DNA of 64,000 nt from a candidate division SR1 bacterium (GCA_026397395.1 JAPLUV010000027.1:13533-77532), one strand, 5' to 3'; shown: positions 41,039 to 53,927, counted from the stretch's first letter. Notes: a model not told the origin generated them from the sequence alone. A program made the numbers and translations.

Positions 41039-42340
41039 TTATTTGGTTACTTCATACAAGTGAAACAGCTCCGCAAATAATTTAGGAACCATTTTCATCT
41101 TGTCTGGCGTAGCCACAAAAGAAACTCTCATCTGAGTCAAGCCAGGGTTGGTCTGTCCTTCTACGGCACGATAAAATCCGTCCATAGGGGAAACCAGTAA
41201 AGTATATGTTTCTCCGTTTAGATCTACAGATCCTTCCTGTGCGCAAAAAAGAGAAAATGCTTTGGCATCAAATCATGGTTTCGCAATATTTCTTACATCA
41301 ATAATAGAGTAGAGGGATGCGTCAGGACGAGAGACAATAATTCATGGGAGCAATGACTTCAATCCATCAGATAAATCTTGCAGCATATTTCCATAATAAT
41401 TTCTCTGTTGGTCATATCGCTTATGTAAATCATCAAATGATTCATGCGCAAGCGCTCAGAAAATATATTGGCCAATCGTATTGGAGCACAGGCTCGTAGT
41501 ATTTTCTGCTACGGATTGTTGATGAAACTGGGCATTATCAGTGACCATAGCTCCAATTCTTAGTCCGCAAGCATTCCATACTTTGGAAGCAGTTTCGATA
41601 CTAATTCTTCTTCATTGGATGCCAGGAACTTCTGTGTCGTTTAATTTTCGAATACTTACTAATTTTCCTTCTCCATAATGTAATTCCCTATACGCTTCAT
41701 CGCTAATCATTCGCATATTGTATTTCACACAAAGCTCAGCAATCATCTTCATATCATCTTGATTGTATAATTGGCCAGTCGGATTATCATAGGGAATGAC
41801 TACGATCGCGCTTGGTGTATGTTCTTGAATAAAATTTTCTATAATATCTTTGCTTGGCAACAAAAAACTTCATTCATCGTTTAGTGTCCTTGCAAGCGTC
41901 ACAATATTTCTACTTGTTCTGGCAGCGAAAGAGAGATAATTAGAATACGCTGGATCGATAAGCATAATGGGTTTATCGTTGGCGTCAGAAACTCATAATA
42001 AGAGTAATTCCATCGCCTGACTTCCGCCATCGGTGACTTGAGCATACAGTCCGTTCGTATCGCAACCACTAGAAGCAATGATATGCAGAAATGCTTCTTG
42101 CGTTTCGGGCAAGCCAACGGTTTGTGAATATTGAACTATTCATTGAGCGAGTGCAGTATCTGAATTGGCTATATGAAACATTCTCTCTTGCATCGCTGGA
42201 TGCATAGGCAAAGAAACATTACCGATAGAAACATTAATAGCTTTGACGCCATCCGTTCTTTTGGAGAATTCCATTTGTGCTCTACGAAGTGATGAAGGTT
42301 GCTTACTCGCGAAATACTTGGAAAGTTGTGGTGTAGACAT
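41039..42340 (-). CDS. Class I/II PLP-dependent aminotransferase
   Basis: 433 residues. Seen: INVSIGNVSLPMHPAM, QVTDGGSQAMELLLLG, VVIPYDNPTGQLYNQ, RMISDEAYRELHYGEG and the Schiff-base region ETASKVWNACGLRIGAM with its Lys. The start MSTPQLSKYFASKQPSSLRR at 42340 fits the family better than the upstream Met at 42406. UGA-Gly codons in several places (TALAQ-G-IVQYSQT). Substrate cannot be told; LIDPAYSNY and the C-terminal RVSFVATPDKM fit aspartate/alanine-type enzymes. Confidence 0.88.
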
Positions 42341-42432
42341 AGAAATATCTGATTTAAAATATAAAAATCGTAGTGGTATAGGTAAGATTATGGACAGATA
42401 TTTCAATTGAATTTATTTGACAAAACTTTATA

Positions 42433-42475
42433 TATATGGGGATAAAAGGGTCAAAGGATCAAAAGGTGCAAAGAC
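42433..42475. repeat. GGGATAAAAGGG purine-rich repeat
   Basis: ATGGGGATAAAAGGGTCAAA then GGATCAAAAGGTGCAAAG. A related stretch is translated inside rimO (29906-29966) and complementary T/C-rich DNA lies at 42885-42925. Confidence 0.6.
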
Positions 42476-42500
42476 ACATTTATTTGATTACTTGTTTCTA

Positions 42501-42884
42501 ATGGAAGAACAAAAGTATAAGAATACATTTGAAGACTTGTTTGTTCGACAAGAGAGCAATACTTTGTTCCTCGAACTTTACAAAATATTTTCTAGCAAAC
42601 AATTTAAGGATTATTTTTTCAGGGATCAATTATTGAGAGCAATACTTTCTATATCAAATAATATTGCTGAATGATATGAAAGAGAGACGGATAAAGAATT
42701 TGTGAGGTTTTTATACATAGCAAGATGATCTTGTGGAGAATCAAGAAATATGATAATTTTAGCAGAAAAATTAGCATTGGTAGATATCAAAGATATTTGT
42801 AGACGAAAAGATACTCTAGTAAAAATATCTTCATGAATAAAAAGACTCATCGCAGTAAGAATGAAAAAAACTAAAAGCAAATAA
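42501..42884 (+). CDS. Four-helix-bundle (S23/IVP) protein, copy 1
   Basis: 127 residues. The family pattern is clear: RDQLLRAILSISNNIAE-G-YE, then RETDKEFVRFLYIAR-G-SCGE, both glycines from UGA. These proteins derive from 23S rRNA intervening sequences and occur alone in many genomes; function is unknown. The ATG at 42501 is preferred to the upstream TTG because the upstream part is the purine-rich repeat. A second family member lies at 55229-55588. Confidence 0.85.
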
Positions 42885-42930
42885 CCTTTCAAACCCTTCT
42901 TCCCTTTTATACCTTTCCACCCCCCCTTCT

Positions 42931-44430
42931 ATGCAGCTCAAAATTTACAATACGCTTTCCCGTCAGAAAGAACTCTTTGTTCCCCTTATGGAAGATCCTA
43001 AGTATCATGGACCAAAAAAAACGACTGTCGGACTGTATTCGTGTTGACCTACCGTATATCGGGATCCACATATCGGAAATATGAGAGCATATCTTTGCCG
43101 AGATATTTTGTGTAATACCCTAGAAAAAATTATGGGCTATCCACTTCGCAATGTGATGAATATGACCGATGTCGGCCACTTAACCTCTGATGCTGATGAA
43201 GGTGAGGATAAGATGGAAAAGTGAGCCAAGAGAGATAATATGACGGTTTGGGAACTTGCCGACAAATATATTGCGAGTTTCAAAAGATATTTGAAATTAC
43301 TCAATATCGACGAATATGAAATTATCTGTAGAGCTACAGAGCATATCCAGGAGCAAATTACGATGATCCAACAATTAGAGAAGAAATGATATACCTACAT
43401 CATTCCAGATGATGGCGTCTATATGGATACGAGTAAAATCAAAGACTATGGCTATCTTGCGAAGCTTGATATTGCAGGATTGCAACAAGGCGCAAGGATA
43501 GAAAATGAGAACAAAAAAAACAAAACTGACTTTGGTCTACGAAAATTTTCTCCCGTCAACGAACACAGACAGATGGAGTGGGACTCGCCATGGGGTAAAG
43601 GATTCCCAGGTCGGCATATAGAATGTAGTGCAATGGCGACAAAATATTTAGGCGAACAATTTGATATCCATACCGGAGGAGTAGATCATATTTCTGTCCA
43701 TCACGTGAATGAGATAGCACAATCAGAATGCGCATTAGGCACGCATCCACGAGTCAAATATTGGATGCATAATCAATTTCTCAATCTCTGAGGCAAGAAA
43801 CAATCTAAGTCAGAAGGTGGTTTGGTCACGGTAGATGAATTAATAAAGAAATGATTTCATCCCTTAGATTTCAGATATCTTTGTATGACGGCTCATTATC
43901 GTAGCTTTCTAGAATTCAACGAAGATCTTTTGCAGACAGCAAAAAATTCTAGAAACAATCTTATCAAAAAAATGCAAAAACTTTTTGATCAACACGCCAA
44001 GATTATTATAGATTTTGATAGTATGCCATACGAGCAAATCAAAGAAACTATTACGTCAAAATATGTCGGAGATGCATTAGAAGATATCATGAACGCATTG
44101 ATGGATGATCTGAATATGCCACAAGTACTAGCGATTATCAATCAATCACTCAACTCCTTAGACAAGGTAGAGGAGGTGGATATGAATGATCTTTTTGTCG
44201 CATTGCATTGGTTAGAAAAAAACTTACTCAAGATCTGACTCTTTGATCGAATCGGCCAAGAAGTGAAAGAAATTAAAATTCCAGCTAAGATACAAAAACT
44301 AGCCGAACAAAGATTGGAGGCTAAACAAGCAAAAGACTACGCACGCTCAGACGAGCTCAGAAAAGAAATTTTGGAACTCTGACGAGAAGTGAAAGACACA
44401 AAGGAATGATATGAACTTATGAAAATGTAA
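42931..44430 (+). CDS. cysS: Cysteinyl-tRNA synthetase
   Basis: A 499-residue class I synthetase. N-terminus [17 protein letters not shown], zinc-binding [17 protein letters not shown] (HIGH region), [60 protein letters not shown] and the KMSKS equivalent [19 protein letters not shown]-Gly codons occur throughout (TTV-G... and FLNL-G-GKKQ). The C-terminal editing-like helices end at KEGYELMKM. It follows the four-helix gene by 46 bases. Confidence 0.95.
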
Positions 44431-44457
44431 TTCTTTATTTATTAAAACTATATTTTT

Positions 44458-44829
44458 ATGTACGCAAAAAAAGTTATCGCTATAGGGGCAACAATATCTT
44501 CACTTATGTTTCTCGCATGATGTGGTTCTGCACAACCAAGCACTACGGACAATACAAAAACCACTGAACTCACAGGAACTACAACAGTTGAGGTTCCAAC
44601 AAATCTTAGTGCTAGTGAACAATGCGTAGAACTCATGGCCTACGCGCTCAAAGGAGTAGAATATCAAAAGAAGGGTGATGTGGAAACATTTATGGTGCGA
44701 GCCAAAAAAGTAGATGCATTAGCCAAAAGTTATAATATCACCGGAACAGACTATTCTGCTTTATGTAACACATATATTACAGATCCAACTTTTATGCCAA
44801 AAGTACAAAAAAGAGTCACTGAGCTTTAG
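44458..44829 (+). CDS. Small lipoprotein downstream of cysS
   Basis: 123 residues. Signal MYAKKVIAIGATISSLMFLA, then UGA (44518-44520) for Gly and Cys, giving the lipobox LAGC. A Thr-rich linker (TTDNTKTTELTGTTTVEVP) precedes a helical domain with two cysteines (EQCVELMAYALKG, YSALCNTY). Stop is TAG at 44827-44829. Function unknown. Under the standard code the gene would appear broken at the lipobox. Confidence 0.75.
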
Positions 44830-44852
44830 ATTTTACGATCCACGTGACATAC

Positions 44853-44887
44853 AAAAACTCCGGGACAAAAGCCAGAGTTTTTTTTTA
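44853..44887 (+). terminator. Terminator after the cysS-lipoprotein unit
   Basis: AAAAACTC, imperfect stem with loop, GAGTTTTTTTTTT. Confidence 0.7.
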
Positions 44888-44942
44888 TTTTTAAAAAACG
44901 GAGCCCAAACACATTGGATTCCGATTCTTTGTCCTATACCGG

Positions 44943-45191
44943 TTACGGTGGACTACGGTGAATAATCATTAATGCTATGCCAACACCAATTACCAGAGTG
45001 ATGATCATAAAGTAACAGAAATGAGTTATCTCATTATCAGCATCTTTACGTAATTTATCCTTAGTCTGTTGGTTACCTGTTACCAAAGACATACGCCATG
45101 CGTATATTGCAGCAATTAAGGCTCCAAATGTATACATCCACGCAATCGTCAGCCAAAAACTGATAGTGCGGGACAATGTTTTTTCTTTCAT
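44943..45191 (-). CDS. Small two-span membrane protein
   Basis: 82 residues: two transmembrane helices (FWLTIAWMYTFGALIAAIYAW and YFMIITLVIGVGIALMIIH) separated by a charged loop (GNQQTKDKLRKDADNEI). No UGA. Stop is TAA at 44943-44945. No family recognised; the helical hairpin form is common among regulatory microproteins. Confidence 0.65.
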   Translation of the reverse strand: MKEKTLSRTISFWLTIAWMYTFGALIAAIYAWRMSLVTGNQQTKDKLRKDADNEITHFCYFMIITLVIGVGIALMIIHRSPP

Positions 45192-45241
45192 AATGTTATG
45201 TTTTAGACCAAAAATATAGTGAAATCCCCAAATAATTCAAG

Positions 45242-45273
45242 AAAAAACTCCGACATAGCGCCAGAGTTTTTTT
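45242..45273 (-). terminator. Terminator of the LytM-like envelope gene
   Basis: In the minus strand AAAAAAACTCTGGCG ... GGAGTTTTTTC. It lies about 95 bases after the TAG at 45367-45369. Confidence 0.65.
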
Positions 45274-45366
45274 ATATTTTTATGTTTTTTTTATCTGTTA
45301 TATACGTTTACTAAATGCCCCTACGAATACTCAATACTTTATACTTACTACTCAGTACTCATGAGA

Positions 45367-47269
45367 CTAGTTAGCCGTTTCCGGAGATAGGATGACGTCG
45401 CCAAACGATACAGTTTCCTGTGTTCAGGTTCCTAAGTTTGGATTTGGTCCCGTTCTAAATGGAAAATCTTCTGGGACATAATATCATTTAATCTGACTGA
45501 GACATTTCAATACGTTGGTCTGTCGATTGATAGGACTAGAAGCGTAGATTTTACCATCCTTGTTTCCATATCTAGAGAGTTGATTGATGGTATGATAGTT
45601 TCCAAGGTAGGCATTATTTAACGTGAGAGGAATTGCTCTTGCCCCGACGTACGCAGAGGTGAAAGGAATTCTATCTCCACGATCGTTATTTCCAACGTTA
45701 CCAATATTTCCTGCAGTGCTTAGATATTGTCATAAAGTACTTTCAGCAAATGCAATACAAATCACGACATCTCTATCAATATTTGTTCCTTGCACCGCAT
45801 CGTTCCAAAATGGCACTTGCTTATAGATTCCGACACCATAAGCGTTTAAGAATTGCATTTCTCTTTGTAAAAGAGTAGCTCATGACATTAATTGTAAATT
45901 GGTAATATCGATTGCTCTTGCATATTTATCTCTGAGATATTTAATCTGGTAGCCATCAGGTAAGACACTTTTGTCTTTCACAATACTTGCATCGAGAATA
46001 TCAAATGGATCTAATGCGATACCATCTTTTAAGATAATAAACGTTAAGTTTGATCATTTAGAGATAAACCCAGCACCTCTTGTTCCTGGTTCACCACCAC
46101 TATATCAGATAAGCTGACCTCTTTTGACAATGTCTCCAGGCTTTACGACAGATGTATTTAAATATTGATAGACTGAAATATACCCGTCAGTATGGACAAT
46201 CATCACTCGATTGATTCCGATATCAAATACCAATATGTGGTATACCATATTGTGTCTGATAATTGACATCACCAAAATAGGTAAGAATATTTTCGATAGG
46301 GTAGAGTGGTCGAGCGATAGGATAGGTTTGTGTATCGTCAGCTATTTTGGTAAGTTCTTTCATTTTCTTTCCCATGTCAAAACTATCAGTGTAGACTCAT
46401 TTCTTCACTCCTTTAGCAAGTTCTACAATTTTATCATAGACACTTTTGGTACTATCAAAGAGCGTATTAATGGTCAACTGTCTCTGACTAGAATCTTTAC
46501 TATACAATGCAATAAATTGCATCAAATAATTTTTCTTTTGTTGTAACTGTTCGAGTTGTACAGCATAATCTTTGATATCAGCCTGTGCTTGAATCTTCAT
46601 CTGATTTAATTTTTTGATAAGATCAAGTTGTTTTTGTTCATTAGTAGTAAAATTATCAAGAAGATCATTAAACTGGACGAGCATAGATTCTACCATAGCG
46701 TCGTTAGCAAGGGTACGTGGGATATTATCGGAATTGACAATCAGTTTTACATCATCAATAGTTTGTGAATTTCCATCGTAAAGTTTATTATCCAATTTAT
46801 AAATAAAATTAGCAAAGGTGGCGAGATATTCTTTGGTATTGGTAAATCATTTTCTAGAATCTTGAAGATCTTGATAGGCAATCTGGATCATTCTTTTGTA
46901 TACAGCGATTTTCTTTAGCATACTACCTACATTATCTGTTGTAGTGTTAATGGTCTGGATGACATTTACGATTTCATTTCTTACTTCTCTATATTTGGCA
47001 GAGATAGTGTCTCCACTTCTTTGCTGTGCGTCTAATGCATATAATTCTTTTACGATGCCATCTACACTAGATTGGAGGCTTTGCATCGTATCGTAGGCCG
47101 TAGTGACATCAAAATTACTGACTGTCTCATCAGGGAGATAGCTATCTTGGGTTTGGGTATCGGTCACCGTTTGGGATTGTAAAGGAATAGTTTCTTGTGC
47201 AATAGCAAAAGAGCCTCCTATTAAAGTAGCAGATCCAAGAAGAGTAAACAATAATTTCATACTTTTCAT
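45367..47269 (-). CDS. EnvC-like coiled-coil protein with degenerate LytM domain (frameshift)
   Basis: About 633 residues over two frames. Signal peptide MKSMKLLFTLLGSATLIGGS, then a long coiled-coil region (about residues 60-290). The M23/LytM-like domain begins ILTYFGDVNYQTQYGIPHIG. Frame 1 is lost at about 46224; removing one base of the AAA run gives HIGIDIGIN and continues RVMIVHTDGYISVYQYLN, VKPGDIVKRGQLI-G-YSGGE. The second metal site, normally HLHFE, reads NLTFIIL, so catalytic His residues are absent. Also missing is the usual segment between GIDI and VMIVH. The C-terminal 200 residues resemble a lysozyme-like domain (VVICIAFAESTLGQYLSTAG, NIGNVGNNDRGDR). It probably regulates or performs wall cleavage. 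Confidence 0.7.
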
Positions 47270-47423
47270 GCGCCAAGCGTTAAAACATAAATAATAGCTT
47301 GCAGAACTTAGTGCTTAGCTTGCAGAAGAAATGCATGCTTAGCGATTAGATAACAAGTTAGTCTGCCAACTGCAAACTACTAACTCCAAACTACACTACA
47401 ATTATAGTCTGGGAGGCTAAATA

Positions 47424-47453
47424 ATCAAAAAAACAGGCTGTATCGTGCCCGTT
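47424..47453 (-). terminator. Terminator of the 2080-residue surface protein gene
   Basis: AACGGGC, loop ACGATACA, GCCTGTT then TTTTTGATT in the minus strand. Nearly the same hairpin occurs at 53803-53829. Confidence 0.8.
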
Positions 47454-47498
47454 TTCTCTTGACATATAAGAAACAAAGTATGGGGTATAGATAAAAAA

Positions 47499-50400
47499 TT
47501 AGTTAACTTCATTATCTAGAAGAAGTGTTGCTAGTGCATTTAAGAAGGTTTGCTTATCTACCTTAAACGTATCCTGAATATATTGTTCACTCAATTGATC
47601 CATACTGGAGATAATGGAATTGATAAACACAATTCTATTGGAAGTTGATTGATGAATCGCAGATACGATGTCCTTATAAATGGCACTATTTAATATTGTT
47701 GCATCAATATCTATATATAGCTCATCTTGGAACGGCAATGCTACCAACTTAGCAAATTGGCTTCTGGTAATAGTCGTTTTCCCAGCGAAATATTTGGTTC
47801 CATCATTTCTCGTAAATCATTCAATAAATCACATAGATTGTGCAGCAGCTATATATTTATAGTAAGGATTGGTCGCTTTGACATCAGTAAATGTAGTAGT
47901 GGTATTCCAATCCACTTCTCCTGGATGAATTAGGACATATGTTCTCATCATCATAGCTGCTACTTCTTCTCTTGTGGCCATACTATCAGGATGGAAATAG
48001 AGTTTACCCTCTTTTGTTTCATACATGCCGGCAAGTAATCATTTCTTGTATGCAGTATCAGCATATCGAGAAGCCCAGAATGTCCTTGGTATATCAGCAA
48101 AAGGAGTAGCTCCTGGATATGGATTCTCTTCTCTTGTCACACTAATTGTCTTGGTATGTATTCAAAGAAGTTTAACATACGTTTTCATAACGGCAGCTAT
48201 AGTTGCTCATTTTTCTGGGAAATATTTCCACGGAATATCATATCTAGGATATGGATAAAGAGATTTATCCCACTGTCCTCTATGGATACAATTGATACGC
48301 AAAAGTTCTATATATGGGAACGCCCAATTATTAAGACTATCAGGAAATGCTCAGTTGTCTTGATATTTTTCATCAGAGTATTTACATCAGATTCATATAA
48401 GACTTGGAGCTCCATGGCCTCATATTCCTGTTCCAATTGATGTCGTAGATGGGGACGAATGAGAAACAGAACAACACGTGTTGTCATAATAACTTGGTGA
48501 ATAATCTATCCCACTTGTATTAGCACAAGCAAGCGTAGATGGTAATGTACAGGTGTCTATACTTGATGATATTCATCAACCATTAGAACTATTGTGAGGC
48601 GTACAATTTAGGTTACAACCAGCATTTCATCGTCCAATATGTGTAGAATCACTTGGATCACATTGTTCAGTTCAGTTTTTAATTCCATCACCACAAGATA
48701 TAGCCGGAGTAGGTTGTGCTAGTACCTGTAGAGTAGCAACACAAGAACTTCCATATCATACATCGTACATATTATGTATTTGAAGTATTCATGTATATAT
48801 TCATGGTATTGTATATAGATGAGCATAACTTAGCATTCAAGTATGTACGGCACCCGTAGTCCCATCTCAAAAATCTAGCGATGTAAAATCCGTCCATCAG
48901 GTATGTATATTTGATATGGTAAATATTCATGTAAGTGATGCATATCAGGTCAGTGGAGAAACGGTAAGATTACATGTCGGTATTTCAAGTGTACAGGAAT
49001 TACTACATCCATCTCCATTTATATTGTTGCCATCATCACATTGTTCAAGAATATTTTGTTTGATGCCATCGCCACAGTATCTTATCGTCACGTTGTTAAA
49101 CGAACAAAGTCCTGTGTTTAGACTATAGATGTTTTGTACAACAACAGTTGAGTTTACTATTCAACCACTATGATAGAGGATACCAGTGTGGAAGGAAGCT
49201 CAGGTAGTACCATTAATATTTCGAGTATTACTTCGACCATAGTTTAATGTGACAAATTTATATCAAGAAGCATAAGGAAGTGAAAGTATCCCTGTATACG
49301 TTATTGTAGTTGATCATAAATAAGCAGTAGTAGGAGATACATAGAGATTAACACCGCTACAATAATTAGTTTCTATCTGACATGTAGCGCTACAGCCATC
49401 ATTAGAGATGTTATTGTGATCGTCACATTGTTCAGATCAATTTATTACACCATCGCCACAGTATTGTATAGTAACACCACTAAATGAACAAAGTCATGTG
49501 CTTAGACTATAGACATTTTGCACAACAACAGTTGAGTTTACGATTCAACCACTATGATAGATGATTCAAGTATGAAAAGAAGCTCAGGTGGCACCGTTAA
49601 TATTTCGAGTATTGCCTCGGCCATAATTTAGAGTAATAAATTTATATCAAGAAATAGCTGTTCAATAAAAATCTCAGGTATATATTACACTGCCTCAGGA
49701 ATAGATTGTAGTAGGAGATACATAGAGATTAACACCGCTACAATAATTAGTTTCTATCTGACATGTAGCGCTACAGCCATCATTAGAGATGTTATTGTGA
49801 TCGTCACATTGCTCTCCATTTGAAGTTACACCATCACCACAGTATTGTATAGTAACACCACTAAATGAACAAAGTCATGTGCTTAGACTATAGACATTTT
49901 GCACAACAACAGTTGAGTTTACGATTCAACCACTATGATAGATGATTCAAGTATGAAAAGAAGCTCAGGTAGTGCCATTGATGTTTCGAGTATTACCTCG
50001 GCCATAATTTAAGGTAATAAATTTATATCACGAAGCATAAGGAAGAGAAAGTATCCCTGTATACGTTATTGTAGTTGATCATGAATAAGCAGTAGTAGGA
50101 GAAACATAGAGATTAACACCGCTACAATAATTTGATTCAATAGTACAAGAACTACTACAACCATCTCAATTTATATTGTTGCCATCATCACATTGTTCGC
50201 TATTAGTAATTATACCATCACCACAATAGAGGTTCTGATTGACTTGTATAGCAGCAATACATTGCGCAGTTAGCGATCAAGAATAGATATTACTGACTTG
50301 GAAGATTCATGTATAAATTTCCACTCAAGTATAAAGATGAGAATAATTTAATGTTCATGAATTTACATTCCCTGTACCACCATCTCAGAAGTGTAAGAAA

Positions 50401-53400
50401 TCAAAATGCATCCATCCAGTATTAATATTAGAGACAGTATAGGTTCAAGTAAGAGGGATGGCTCAGGTAAGAGGACTAACGGCCAAAGAACAAGAAGGAG
50501 TTAAATAGGTACAGAGATCTAGATCACATCATAGTCATCCGTCACATTGTTCACCAGATTCTATAATTCCATTACCACAACGAGGAAGAACGGTTATTAT
50601 AGCGCTACATTGTGTCTGTATTCCTCAAGAAATAACATTACTAACCTGGAAGATTCATGTATAAGTTCCCGCTCAGGTATAGAGATGAGAATAATTTAAT
50701 GTTCATGAATTTATATTCCCCGTATGTCCATCTCAGAAGTTTAGGAAATCAAAATGCATCCATCATGTATTAATATTGGAGATAGTAAACGTTCACGTCA
50801 ACGCAGCAAATCCAGTAAGAGGAGAAACGATTAAAGTACAATCAGGTCTTCCATAGGTACAATCTTTTTCACATCATGGTCATCCATCACATAGTTCTCC
50901 GGATTCTATAATCCCGTTTCCACAATAAGGAAGAGCAGTTATTGTAGCAGAACATTGTACTGCTATTCCTCAAGAACTAATATTGCTAACTTGGAAGATT
51001 CAGGTGTAGGTCCCTGCTCAGGTATAAAGATGAGAATAATCCAATGTTCATGAATTTACATCCCCTGTACTACCATCTCCAAAGTTTAAGAAATCAAAAT
51101 GCATCCATCACGTATTTATATTAGAGACAGTGAACATTCACGTCAGTGCAGTAAATCAAGTAAGAGGGCTGCCTGTTAAAGTACAAGTTGGTGTTTGATA
51201 AACACAGTCTTTATCGCATCATGGAGTTCCGTCACATTGTTCTCCAGGATCTATTGTTCCATTTCCACAAGAAGGGGAGGTAGTTACCGTAAGAGGACAT
51301 TGTACAGAGACTCTTTCGATATGTAAACCTAATACTCACGTATATGTTCAATCATTGCTATATGTATGCGGATAATTTAAGGTTCGTTGATCTACGGTTC
51401 AAGTGCTTCCATCTCAGAAGTCGAGAGAATCAAAGATTACAATTCCCGTATCAATGGCGCCAGATATAGTATATGTTGTAGTAAATGGAGTGTATCACGT
51501 TAATGGGGCAACGGAGAAAAAATCACAAAGAGACGTGATTTGACATTGATTATTACAGAAATCTGAATTGCTCGAATTACCATCATCACATTGTTCATAC
51601 TGTCCAGAAACATTGGGAGAATCTACAATCCCATCACCACAAAATCAGCCATAAAAGACATCACTCTGAAAATGGGTTGCAAAATAATCATCTGGATTGT
51701 AGGTCTTTCCATATCCATCTCATTGAAATAATTGGGTAACAATTCTCTTTGTCCCATAACCAGAAGATAGCATAATTCATGTAATGGTATCGATAGCTTG
51801 ATCGAGTTTGAAACGGTAAAGATCACCAAAAAGAGAATATGTAATAATCAAGGGATTTCCTCATGCGGTTGCCATAACGGCGAGTCATGAAGTATGTGTA
51901 TATGATGGAAAACCAAGTAACTCTCAGCTAACTTCGAGTACTTTACTTCATATGTATGTACCTGTAGTATATGATCACGATCCTATTAACATCGCTCAAT
52001 CATATATTGTTGGTTGTATTTGATTGAGGATCCCGCTACCATAACTGTACATCATCACTGTGGTTCAGGTGAATATTTTATTTCCTCTAAGACTTACAAA
52101 GCTTCATGATCGATTTAATAAATAAATTCCATCATCATTTCTTGGATTAGTAATGAAATCCCATTTTAGAGGAATCGAGGTATCAAGAGTTCAATTATCT
52201 CGTCAGGCTAATCCATCAGTTCCCGAATAATAGTTCCCTACAGATCACACACCCAAAGCTCCATTACTAAACATTTTATTGTCACCATAATATTTATTGT
52301 CAGTTGAGTCTATACTTAAGTAAGCAACTCAGCCATTATTATAACTCCAGAAATTATTTATATTATTGTCTCTGGATGAATATATAAATCTAATACCATA
52401 GGATTGATTATTATAATTTTGTGTATTATTGATGGTATTTTTGGTAGATTCTTGGAAGGTAATTCCAGCTCCACCATTATTATAACTCTGAGAGTTATTT
52501 ATGTTGCCATATGATGCCCCCAGATAAAAAAATCAATCATCACTATTATTATAACTCTGTACATTATTAATTATACCATAATCCGAATTTTGCAAATAAA
52601 GACCATAGTCATTATTGTTGTAACTCTGACTATTTTCAATTATTCCATAATATGATTCTTCCAGCGAGATACCTGGTCAGCCATTGCCATACATCGCACT
52701 TCTATAAACTCAGCCATTTGGAGATCCGATAAAGTACACTCATCTACTGTCATTATTATAACTTTGACTATTATTTATTGCTCCATATGCAGAATATAAG
52801 AATTCAATACCAGCAAGATGATTATCGTGAATCTTCGAATTTTGTATGGTAACACCAGTAGAATATTGGGCAAAAATACCATATCAGCTGTTACCATAAC
52901 TCTCGCAATTACTTACTATCCCAGATAGTACAATATTAAAACCTATTCCATCGCCAACATTGTCAAATATTTTACTATTATTTATGGATGCCCATGATAA
53001 TCATGCTCGGGAATCTATATAGATACCTTCCGCTCCATTATTGCGGCTTGTGCTATTGTTTATAACACCCGAGATTGATGATTGATTAAACACTATACCA
53101 ATAGATTTATTATCATGTACTCGGCTATTGGCTACGGTTCCATAGTTCGACGAATTATTGAAGAGAATACCATATTGTCCATTATATGCTGCGATAGCAT
53201 TCATCGTAGTGGATGGGCTAAAGAAGAGATGCACTACATAGGCACTATTGCCAGCACTAGATCAAAGATTTCTATCAAGCAAAAGATTATCAAGTATCCA
53301 ATTACTTTTGCTGTTACTGTAGATGAGGTCTGTATTGCTATTATAGTTAGATTGGATAAGAATAGGTCACTTACCCACTAGAGCACTACAGGTTCACATG

Positions 53401-53741
53401 TTTCTCGTAGCGCTAATGATATAGTTTCCTGCATTTAAGACATAAATGGTATTGTTACTTAAATTTACAGGCAGTGTATCTGTTCCAGGAGATAATTCTA
53501 CCACAAACATGCTTCAAGTTGCACAGGCAACCGTATTTCGATTTTGCGTATATGCAGTTCTATCCGTTCATCCATTCCCATCTCCAAACAGAGCAACAAT
53601 AATATCTGAATTACTAGGACTGCTACCCCAAAATGAAGTGCTAAGAAAATCATTATTGTTCCAGGATGCAAACGCTTTGCTGCAAATGAATACAATAAGA
53701 GGAATTACGAGTAGCAATAAAAACGATTTTCTTATTTTCAT
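47499..53741 (-). CDS. Giant S-layer-type surface protein (beta-helix, Cys-rich repeats, PKD-like, SLH)
   Basis: 2080 residues in one frame through dozens of UGA-Gly codons; phase was verified at several points along the gene. Order: export signal (MKIRKSFLLLLVIPLIVFIC); an Asn-rich parallel beta-helix, about residues 130-480, with units such as INNSQSYNN; a middle domain; then repeating pairs of a cysteine-rich Myxococcus-type repeat (CGDGI..NGEQCDDGN and shorter CGNGIIESGEQCDG forms) and PKD-like strands (NYSHLYTGAGTYTG). The C-terminal 250 residues hold S-layer homology domains (TREEVAAMMMRTY, TRSQFAKLVALPF). Stop is TAA at 47499. It probably anchors to the wall polymer and projects outward; ligand unknown. 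Confidence 0.82.
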
Positions 53742-53776
53742 ATCTTAGAGAGACGACAATAAAATTGTATCTTCTA

Positions 53777-53805
53777 AGTATATTTCACAAACCTTAAATA
53801 ATCAA
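53777..53805 (-). promoter_or_regulatory. Promoter of the giant surface protein gene
   Basis: TTGATT (53805-53800), 17-base spacer, TATACT (53782-53777), 36 bases before the ATG. The -35 box lies in the T-run of the upstream terminator. Confidence 0.6.
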
Positions 53806-53829
53806 AAAACAGGCTGTATTTTGCCCGTT
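53803..53829 (-). terminator. Terminator of the MFS-type permease gene
   Basis: AACGGGC, loop AAAATACA, GCCTGTT then TTTTGATT in the minus strand. It is followed directly by the promoter of the next gene. Confidence 0.75.
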
Positions 53830-53927
53830 AAGTGTTGACATATATACTATATGATGTGTAATATTATATGTATCACAGAGTACCAATTAGACTTGATAGA
53901 CTTTACAGACCTTAAGGGCTTTATAGA

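Noticed and set aside
51623-51829. Minus-strand 68-residue open frame within the giant surface gene
   Set aside because: It is in a different phase from the verified 47499-53741 frame and is a shadow.
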